DNA of 25,056 bases. Origin: Saprolegnia diclina VS20 (taxonomy: Eukaryota > Oomycota > Saprolegniomycetes > Saprolegniales > Saprolegniaceae). A program made the position numbers and the translations under genes. The stretch is from NCBI RefSeq assembly GCF_000281045.1, contig NW_008246101.1, forward strand, positions 366,080-391,135. Direction: 5' to 3'. Shown here one piece after another: positions 18,750-25,056 of this stretch. The notes beneath the pieces are model-generated. The model did not search any database and was not told the DNA's origin. It saw nothing but the letters and a program-made list of their open reading frames with translations. Numbering within the stretch: position 1 is the first letter of the stretch; each line of letters starts with the position of its first letter.

Positions 18750-19049
18750 TTAGTTGAACTTGCCGAGGATGTCTTCGTCACGGAACAAGTGGAACTCGTC
18801 TTCGCCGAGCTTGAGGAGGCTGCCGCCGTATTCCGGGAGGAGCACCTTGTCGCCGACGGCCACGTTCATGGGGATGATCGTGCCCTCGTGGTTGCGGGCG
18901 CCGGGGCCGACGGCGACGACTTCGCCCTCGTTCTGCGTGCTCTTGGCCGAGTCGGGGAGGTAGATGCCACCGGCCGTCTTGAGCACGGGCTCGGCCTTCT
19001 TGATGAGGACACGGTTGCCAAGCGGCAGCAGCTTGCGGAGGCTCGACAT
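18750..19049 (-). CDS. CPN10: Mitochondrial chaperonin 10 (GroES homologue)
   Basis: This 99-aa protein starts MSSLRKLLPLGNRVLIKK at ATG 19047-19049. The frame is open further upstream but the extension has no family similarity. The GroES fold is visible: LPLGNRVLIKKAEP, the mobile loop around EPVLKTAGGIYLP, then GEVVAVGPGARN, the roof loop and VGDKVLLPEYGGSLLKL. Length fits the family (about 100). It caps the Hsp60 chaperonin in the mitochondrial matrix; the N-terminus itself serves as an uncleaved import signal in many species. Heat-shock-type motifs lie 102 and 267 bp upstream. Confidence 0.96.
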   Translation of the reverse strand: MSSLRKLLPLGNRVLIKKAEPVLKTAGGIYLPDSAKSTQNEGEVVAVGPGARNHEGTIIPMNVAVGDKVLLPEYGGSLLKLGEDEFHLFRDEDILGKFN

Positions 19050-19150
19050 GGTTCGACTACGGGGTCCGAGGAAAATTCGATACTGACCACCGCAAACGTT
19101 TCCAACAGCATCAAGTGTTTTAAACACATATCCACAAGTCGAAGGCTCGA

Positions 19151-19158
19151 GAACGTTC
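19151..19158. promoter_or_regulatory. Heat-shock-element-like dyad GAACGTTC
   Basis: GAA-CG-TTC (two inverted units) lies 102 bp upstream of the CPN10 start. An imperfect third unit follows (gAAGt), close to the three-unit HSF consensus. Inference from motif and gene function. Confidence 0.45.
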
Positions 19159-19315
19159 CGAAGTCGTGAAATAGTGTATGTTTGAACTTGAAGCTGGCAG
19201 CACGTGCAGTTGCGCGATGGCGCACGTGCGCAAACTCTCGTGAATAGTGTGCATGAGAACGATAGGCGCTGGGATTTAGTGTACATAAGTTGGGCTAGAC
19301 ACACGCAACTTGACG

Positions 19316-19323
19316 TTCTAGAA
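19316..19323. promoter_or_regulatory. Heat-shock-element-like palindrome TTCTAGAA
   Basis: TTC-TA-GAA lies 267 bp upstream of CPN10 and 238 bp upstream of the divergent membrane protein gene. It is the same 8-mer as upstream of GrpE. Confidence 0.45.
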
Positions 19324-19560
19324 TGTGGCGGGAAGCATCCTCACCCTACCAGATTGCACCGATATTCCTCAACCGCAAGCAGCGGTCTGGAACGGTCGAC
19401 CACCAGATCGCTCGGGGTGTGCGCATTAGATTTTAGACCCAGCGTGACCAGCTGGAGCCATTTACCGCGTGTCAACGGCTTCTTGCCCAGAGTCAGCACG
19501 CCATCCAGCATTTCAGCGAATTCGCAAAATCGGGTTTGAACTGGCAGAGGTATCCACTTC

Positions 19561-20040
19561 ATGACGAGTCGAGTCCAAGACGCGTCGCTGGCCGCCAAGG
19601 ACACGGAGCAGCACCGCCTTGTTCGCATTTTGCAGGCGCAAACCATCACGCGGACGCGTGTCTGGACCTTGTGTATCGCCAGCCTCGGCGCCCTGCTCTC
19701 GCTTAGCGCCTTTGCCTTTGCCCACCAGCTCTACCCGCACCCATCGGCCGCGATCTTTGCATCGACCGCCGTCACGATCGTGCTCGAAACGAGCTTGACG
19801 CTGGCGACCGTATATACTCCCGGCACTGTCGACTCGCGCCCGATCATGGTCGCAACAGTGCGGGTAGTCATGCTCGTCGTGTGGCTGCGGACGAGCCAGG
19901 CCGCCTTGGTCGCCGCGCTAACATCGTCTGCTGTGGCGCTGGTCGTTGCGGGCCCGCTGGTGTTTGGCATCGTCTGCGCCCTCACGGCAAGTCAGCTCGC
20001 TGGCTTTCGAAAAGACCTATTGTCCTTGACGTCTCTCTGA
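19561..20040 (+). CDS. Hypothetical four-helix membrane protein
   Basis: This 159-aa single-exon protein begins with about 32 polar, charged residues (MTSRVQDASLAAKDTEQHRL). Four predicted membrane segments follow, near residues 34-57 (WTLCIASLGALLSLSAFAFA), 62-84 (AAIFASTAVTIVLETSLTLA), 93-118 (IMVATVRVVMLVVW, then AALVAAL) and 121-145 (AVALVVAGPLVFGIVCALTA), with a short charged tail. GC-rich third positions support coding. I do not recognise the family. The N- and C-termini would be on the same side. Nothing in the neighbours points to a role. Confidence 0.7.
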   Translation: MTSRVQDASLAAKDTEQHRLVRILQAQTITRTRVWTLCIASLGALLSLSAFAFAHQLYPHPSAAIFASTAVTIVLETSLTLATVYTPGTVDSRPIMVATVRVVMLVVWLRTSQAALVAALTSSAVALVVAGPLVFGIVCALTASQLAGFRKDLLSLTSL

Positions 20041-20121
20041 GTCGTTCACAAATGCTAGTTAGTAGGAAGTGGTGTAGTACAAAATATTCAGACTCGCGTA
20101 TCTAGGTTTCTAGTAGATTGC

Positions 20122-21050
20122 TTACTTCATCGGCGCCCAGTAGTCGATGATATCCAGAGCGACTTCACAGCTCTCCCGCACGACCTGGTGGTCGTCCTTG
20201 ACGTACACCTTGAGGATCTCTTCGCACTCGGGCGTGCCAATGGCACCGAGCGCCTCGGCGGCTTCGTGGCGGACCATGCGGTGCTCGCTGGCGTCGACGA
20301 GCACCTTCTTGAGCGCGGGGACCGTCACGGGGTTGACCATTTGGCCCATGACGTACGCGATCTCGTGGCGGAAGAGCGCGCTCTTGTCGTCGAAAGCCTC
20401 GCCGAGCGCGAGCGCCGCGTCTTCCGAGTTGCGGTTCCGGAGCGAAAACATGGCACGGTACCGGTCGAACATCGAGCGCGACGTGTCGAGCAAGATGGCC
20501 TTGAGCTCGTCCGTGGTCTTGGTCTTCTCCATGGCCGGCGCCGGGTCGACCGAGAGATACGGGTTGCGGTCGAGGACGCCTTCGTCCTCCACCGGCGTGT
20601 GCTTGTACTTGACGAGGCGAAGCGCGAGCTCGCACGTCTCCGCGACTTCCGGCGCGTCGTCGTGGCTAAACTTTTCAAGGATCTCGAGCGAGCTCGCGTC
20701 GCCGATCGCGCCAAGGGCCTCGGCGGCTTCGTGGCGGACCATGCAGTCGTCGGACGTGTCGGCGACGACCGACTCGAGCGTCGGGCACGCATCGGCGTCC
20801 TGGAACTGACCGATGACATAAGCGAGCTCGTGGCGCATGAGCTCCGAGTCGGCCTTGTTGACCAAGGCTACAGACGATCTTAGCGCAGGATCCTCGTGGC
20901 GTGGCGTAGCCTACCTTCGAGGAGGACCTTGAGGTCGTCCTTGCCGCCACGCGTGCGGAGGTAGAAGACGGCGCGGGTGCGCTTGCCCATGGGCTGCGAA
21001 AGGTCGAGGAGCGACGCGCGGAGCTGGTCGAAGGAAGGGCCGTCCGACAT
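20122..21050 (-). CDS. DOHH: Deoxyhypusine hydroxylase
   Basis: Predicted exons: 21050-20915 and 20867-20122 with a 47-nt intron, giving 293 aa (human about 302). The protein is built of HEAT-like repeats in two halves. It has all four iron-binding His-Glu motifs: MRHELAYVIGQ, VRHEAAEALGAIGD, FRHEIAYVMGQ and VRHEAAEALGAIG. The first exon adds SFDQLRASLLDLSQPMGKRT and AVFYLRTRGG, a usual DOHH start. The enzyme hydroxylates deoxyhypusine on translation factor eIF5A to finish hypusine. ACGTCA-type sites (21082-21087, 21093-21098) lie 30-50 bp and a CCAAT box (21194-21198) 144 bp upstream. Confidence 0.96.
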
Positions 21051-21838
21051 GTTGGCAAAAGAGAAGTTGCGCAGGCCACCGACGTCATGACCACGTCACC
21101 GGATACCGCTTGTCCTCGCACCAGCGTATCCGGAATGCTTGGCACCTCCCACCAACCAAAACGCTTCTTGTGCGCCATTGGGTATGATTATAGCCAATCA
21201 CAGGACTTAGGATGCTCCCGCGACTTCCACGTTGACGATCGCGATTGGACCCGCGCGCCATTTTCGCCAGTCATTCCGCGGGATCCTATCGCACTCTTCC
21301 AAGACCCATCTACGCATAGCTATAGTGTGTGTTTATATCGATAAGTCTTTGAAAGATTGGACTTTGATCTCTCGTAGGAAGATCCGCAGCTCGTTGGTCA
21401 GCTGAGGTCATGGCAGGACAACAAGATGGCTTAGATCTGACATGAAATAGTACAGTATCGACACAGCGTCAAATGCAAATAAAATTTTAGTACAGTACTC
21501 TGTCGGTGGTATGTCCCACCGAGTCCAAAGGGCACTCAAATTGCAGTGTAAGAGCATCGATGCTGACTGCTAAACCATAATGAACACCGGTCGCCGTTGG
21601 CGATTCCCTTGCCGTTGCGAAGACCACCACCCGCCTCCTCTCGGCACAGCGACGGACATGCAGCCTTTCCACCGGTCGCCGACATACAACTCGCAAACGT
21701 GTCAAACCCACCAATCACGCGTCAGCATTCAGATCCACACACGATCATTGGCTACATTCGTATCTATTTTCAGCTGGCACACCGGCCAGGGGCAAAGTCT
21801 CTGGAAACGCATTCGCGAATCGTCGTCCGGCCGCCGTG
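21051..21838. other. Divergent intergenic region between DOHH and SEC14-like gene
   Basis: About 790 bp. CCAAT boxes occur at 21194-21198 and 21711-21715, and an inverted one at 21747-21751. The middle part (21300-21500) is A/T-richer. Open frames here (for example 21580-21894 on plus, 21487-21714 on minus) show no domain and inconsistent codon use. No RNA gene was seen. Confidence 0.45.
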
Positions 21839-22819
21839 ATGCAACAAGTACAACGCCCGCCCCTACGATCTTAGTGCTGATGCTCATCGTATAGGATGGC
21901 GCCACCGAGATTGTCCTACTGGAGGAGTCGCTGCCGCTGACCGACGTCGACCAAGTCTTTTATGACGCGATCAAGAAGGAGTTTGGGACCGACTGCAACG
22001 AAGAATTCTGCATTCGCCTTGCCCGCGCATACCGCGGCGAGAAGAAAAACCGCATGAGCAAGACCATCGGCGAGGCGAAGAAAGTACTGGTAGGCCATTG
22101 CCATGCGACGACAACTCTTGTTTAACAACACGTAGGAGTGGCGCAAGCAGGTCAAGGCCGACGAGCTACTCGAGATAAAGCTCGACCAAGCCGATTTGTT
22201 TGCACAGTCGTGGCCGTCGATGATTTCCGGCGAAGACTACTACGGGCATATCATCAACTACGACCGCCTCAAGGACATCCAGCTCGATGCGTTCCTCTCG
22301 CATTTCAACCTCGAGCAGGTCTTGCTCCACCGCGCCAAGCACATGGAACGACTTCGGGCCGAGTACATTCAAATCGTCCTTTCTCGGACAAGATCTTATA
22401 GTCTTCAATGATGTAGAATGGCCGCAGTCTCCAAGCGGGCAGGACGCCGCATCTACCGCCACATCTGCATTTTCGACCTCTCGGGCATTGGCCTCAAGCA
22501 CATGGCACCGAGCGTCATTAACTTTTTGAAGCCCATCTTCGACCTCGGCCAAGTCTACTACCCCGAGTCGCTCTTCCGCATGTACCTCGTGAACGCACCG
22601 TTCGTGTTTTGGGGCACGTGGAAGATCATTTCCAACTTCATCGATCCGGAGACCAAGGAAAAGATCCAGATTTTCAAGAACGCCGAGAGCTTCGTCGTCG
22701 ACGCCAAGAAGCACGGCATTCCGATGAGCGCAATCCCAAAGGCGCTCGGTGGCGAGAGCGTCGGGCGTATGCTCGACGACAACTTTGTCGTGACCAGCTG
22801 CGTCCCAGCGTCCGAGTAA
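21839..22819 (+). CDS. SEC14/CRAL-TRIO lipid-binding protein (four exons)
   Basis: Predicted exons: 21839-21847, 21895-22089, 22136-22362 and 22417-22819, giving 277 aa, with introns of 47, 46 and 54 nt. The N-terminal helical part has FYDAIKKEFG, CIRLARAYRGEK and AKKVLEWRKQV, as in CRAL-TRIO N domains. The lipid-binding domain follows: GRRIYRHICIFDLSGIGLKH, INFLKPIFDLGQVYYPESLF, RMYLVNAPFVFWGTWKIISN and FIDPETKEKIQIF. These are the hallmark SEC14 blocks (DLSG, YPE, NAP.F...W). SEC14 proteins move or present phosphatidylinositol and other lipids between membranes. No extra domain (GOLD, GAP) is seen. The first coding exon is only ATG plus two codons, inferred because the next exon is open to its acceptor without a start. 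Confidence 0.9.
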
Positions 22820-23425
22820 ACGCTACGTCGTCACATGCTTGGCGTTAACAATCGAATAGCATCCCATTTATATATTGGATAACCACAAGGACTTTAGGAC
22901 AGCACGAGCAGACGCAACCTTGAGAAAGCCTGCGTTCGAGTTGGACACAGAGCAATGTAGGTCTCGTCGAGACACACGTCTGTTTGAAAGATTAAGGTCT
23001 TCAAAGTGCATCACAGTGCTTGATGGGGATACGATAACAAAGCAACTTGTGCAGCCTCACATAGCTGTCGAATGCGAGTTGAGTCGAATTGGGAGACCGC
23101 ATATTCTATCATATTGCGGCGTTGCCACCTGCAATCAAAAACATCTCGCACTTGATATACGCCGCCGGTTGGCTAGTAAATTGGTGTTGCAACATACCAC
23201 CTTGTTCGAGACTGGACGAGACGTTGTGCATCGAGCGATGCTGATAAACGAGCCGAAGTGGTGGCGGCGCAGGCGGTAGTCGCGGATCGTTGGGGCGTTG
23301 GCAATCCTGCCGCGACATCACTTTGGTTTCGAATTGTCGATGAATGGGTCCGTCGTTGACGTTGAATATTTATTTACATCACGGGAGCCATCGAGGTCAA
23401 TAAAAGCAACTGTCGAGGGTCCGAT
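22820..23425. other. Intergenic region without recognisable gene
   Basis: About 600 bp after the SEC14-like gene. An open plus-strand frame (22875-23279) has no ATG at its start, no domain and base use unlike the real genes, so I read it as non-coding. No repeat or RNA gene was recognised. Confidence 0.5.
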
Positions 23426-23429
23426 TGCG

Positions 23430-24490
23430 ATTGCAAAAGGATATTGAGCTACTCAACGACGCTGCCGATCAGCTCGGTCCTCTTCGTCGACGCAAGCAAC
23501 AACGCCGAAGTCACGCGCGTTTGCACAAGCAAGATGGACCGCTTCGCATGGACCGAGACATTTACTTGACCAATGTGTTGCTAAGGCTATCGGGCTCATC
23601 TTCTACACCGAGGCGCGCATGGATCTCATCTGCAACGTCGTGGGCCAGTCGGTGAGCACCACCAACACATTTGCTTCCGTTGACGGAAACGGTTCGTGCT
23701 ATTATACCATTCACGCCTGTGCATACTTGTCTTTGGCCGGTCGTGTCTCTGGCTCGTGCCTGGTGACGCCCTCTCGAATAAAAGTGCCGACAGCGATCGC
23801 GATGTCGTGACACTCTATTTCGTGCACGAGGCCGTGCGCGATCCAATCAAGGTCTGGCTGCTGTTCATTTATCGCATTGGAACGACGTTCTTTGTGTGGT
23901 ACTGTCTCGATGTTCACTACTATATCCACTGCTGGCAGCTCGAATCGCTCGTGCACCGACGCGGCCACCGCGCGATCATGCCGCCGGGCGGCTGGAATTT
24001 GAACTCGTCCTTGGCGACCCAACTGCCATTGTGCTCATGGATCCGTGGGTCGCGGCACTCTATGTGCTTGACATTTGGCTCAATGCGATTGGTTTTGGCA
24101 CGTCGACCATTGCCGTTTCGGAGAGCAGTGACCTGCTTCTGGTACTTCTCAGCATCTTGCACCTCTCGCGCTCGGTGGTTCCATACTCGGCTCCTCGTCC
24201 TGTCTGATAGACAGAAATGCGGTGTATGTCTGGTTTGCGTACTGGGGTCTCGGCATTGTCTCGTTCGGATTCCAGCACTGGAAATGAACAGTGCTTTTCG
24301 GAAGTCGACCCGACGCTCGTGGCCATCGCCGTCGTTATCTACGGGCCGATCATGGCATTCATCAACTGTCATTTCGTGGTGATCGAGCGCGTGGCCCACT
24401 ACATTTGTCCTGTCTCGAACCCGAGAACTGACGTTGAATGTCAACTTTGTCGTTACAAAGCTTCTGACACTGAGTGGCCTCTCATCTATG
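23430..24490 (+). pseudogene. Decayed multi-pass membrane protein gene
   Basis: Pieces of one membrane protein are found in successive plus-strand frames. They read LPISSVLFVDASNNAEVTRV, then IGLIFYTEARMDLICNVVGQ, then VTLYFVHEAVRDPIKVWLLF with IGTTFFVWYCLDV, then FELVLGDPTAIVLMDPWVAA with LYVLDIWLN, then VYVWFAYWGLGIVSFGF, and finally FSEVDPTLVAIAVVIYGPIM. The order looks collinear, but at least five frame changes or stops interrupt it (near 23566, 23750-23810, 23985, 24205 and 24280), and most lack splice sites of the kind used nearby. I recall similar proteins as an expanded uncharacterised membrane family in Saprolegniales; this is from memory and unverified. Some breaks could be introns or sequencing errors, but all of them being so is unlikely. 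Confidence 0.65.
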
Positions 24491-24498
24491 GTTAAATC

Positions 24499-24529
24499 AC
24501 TGGTACGCGGCAGTCTGCCGCGTACCAGT
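24499..24529. repeat. Perfect 15-bp inverted repeat with 1-nt centre
   Basis: The arm ACTGGTACGCGGCAG (24499-24513) is followed by one T and then its exact reverse complement CTGCCGCGTACCAGT (24515-24529). It lies just after the decayed gene and before the last possible gene. It could form a cruciform or a very stable RNA hairpin. Confidence 0.9.
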
Positions 24530-24621
24530 CGCTTCAACGACGCAAGAACGCCACGCACGTCACTCGATCGCTTTGCATTGCACCACAGTTAGCGCTGCGT
24601 GGTGGTTCAGTCTACAGCGCC

Positions 24622-24830
24622 ATGGACGACCACCCGCGTCTCAAGCGATGTCCGACAATAAGCTTGCGCGGCAGCGACTGCTTCTTGCTCTGCTACTGCG
24701 ACGGTGAGCTTGCTGAGCGGCTTCGCTTGCGTCTTTGAACCAATTTGGATACCAAGGCGATGCACCGCACGCGGCCGAGCCGTCGCAATCGTACGCCGCC
24801 CGAGCCATCCTTGTGATGTATCTAATGCAG
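24622..24830 (+). CDS. Possible start of an unidentified gene at the right edge
   Basis: ATG 24622 opens a frame reading MDDHPRLKRCPTISLRGSDC to 24703, followed by a GTGAGC donor. An acceptor at 24756 resumes in phase with GDAPHAAEPSQSYAARAILV and ends at 24830 before another GTG donor. A third piece may start at 24870. Phase agreement across the first intron and the codon use of exon 2 are the only support. No family is recognised, and downstream sequence lacks coding bias, so this may be a relic or a leader of a gene beyond the window. Confidence 0.3.
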
Positions 24831-25056
24831 GTGTTTCCGTCTACTCTATCACAAATACCACCTACACAGACAAATTGTGGTCAAACCAAAAATTTGGTCA
24901 TGGACGGTCAGACAGCTTTCGTCACCTGCGTATGGAGCACAATGGAAAGTGTTGGTATTGCATGTTACATGTAGTCCATAGTTCAAGGGAACTAGTGTAC
25001 AATATAGTCTAGGAGACTAAGACAACTAACAAGGTGTTATGTTGGCCAATATTGTG
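24831..25056. other. Right-edge sequence without clear gene
   Basis: The last 230 bp are A/T-richer than the gene bodies. They have open frames but no domain or coding bias. I see no RNA gene or repeat. Confidence 0.35.

Larger units (their letters stand above)
19050..19560. other. Divergent promoter region of CPN10 and a membrane protein gene
   Basis: About 510 bp. It has two heat-shock-type dyads, GAACGTTC at 19151-19158 and TTCTAGAA at 19316-19323. No coding sequence is supported. Confidence 0.45.

Noticed and set aside
20188-20883. Open frame of 231 codons on the plus strand
   Set aside because: Antisense of deoxyhypusine hydroxylase, whose four His-Glu motifs are unmistakable.
21002-21178. 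Upstream minus-strand frame starting MAHKKRFGWWEV
   Set aside because: Could be an upstream exon of deoxyhypusine hydroxylase, but the family start fits ATG 21050 and no splice site joins the two in frame.
22875-23279. Open frame of 134 codons after the SEC14-like gene
   Set aside because: No ATG at its start, no domain, and base use unlike real genes in the window.
1-25056. Virus-like elements, transposons, CRISPR arrays, tRNA or rRNA genes
   Set aside because: No reverse transcriptase, integrase, transposase or capsid-like protein, no terminal repeats around a coding unit, no regular spacer array and no convincing cloverleaf were seen by eye.

Overview
The window looks like gene-dense nuclear DNA of an oomycete, most likely from the Saprolegniales (the Saprolegnia/Aphanomyces/Achlya group). 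The reasons are compact GC-rich coding regions with GC-rich third codon positions, spliceosomal introns of only about 41-59 nt that almost all end in TAG, intergenic gaps of a few hundred bases, and purely eukaryotic gene families. The lineage is an inference. I see no virus-like element, insertion sequence, CRISPR array, rRNA or tRNA.

Layout, left to right. An unidentified partial gene runs off the left edge (-). Then come a mitochondrial succinate/fumarate-type carrier (-), a small RanBP2 zinc-finger protein (+), a TPR protein of the RPAP3/SPAG1 type (+), exosome subunit CSL4 (-), an LC8-type dynein light chain in four exons (-), mitochondrial GrpE/Mge1 (+), an RtcB-family ligase (-), the Fe-S helicase RTEL1 in 15 exons (+), an F-BAR plus PH protein in seven exons (-), APC10/DOC1 in three exons (+), a GH3 beta-glucosidase in four exons (+), mitochondrial chaperonin 10 (-), a four-helix membrane protein (+), deoxyhypusine hydroxylase in two exons (-), a SEC14/CRAL-TRIO protein with a 9-nt first coding exon (+), a decayed multi-pass membrane protein gene (+), and a weak possible gene start at the right edge (+).

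These are mostly single-copy housekeeping genes, not an operon or defence island. A few functional pairings stand out. GrpE and CPN10 both serve mitochondrial protein folding and share the heat-shock-type palindrome TTCTAGAA 270-290 bp upstream. The RPAP3/SPAG1-like protein and the dynein light chain both touch dynein biology. RTEL1 and APC10 belong to genome maintenance and the cell cycle, and RTEL1 has a perfect E2F-type palindrome in its promoter. CCAAT boxes of NF-Y type lie 65-260 bp upstream of many of the starts.

Spliced gene models were built by hand from frame continuity, splice consensus and family similarity. Exon edges are predictions. I found no convincing new biological system. 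The best leads are promoter motifs, odd protein tails and the decayed gene with a neighbouring perfect palindrome.
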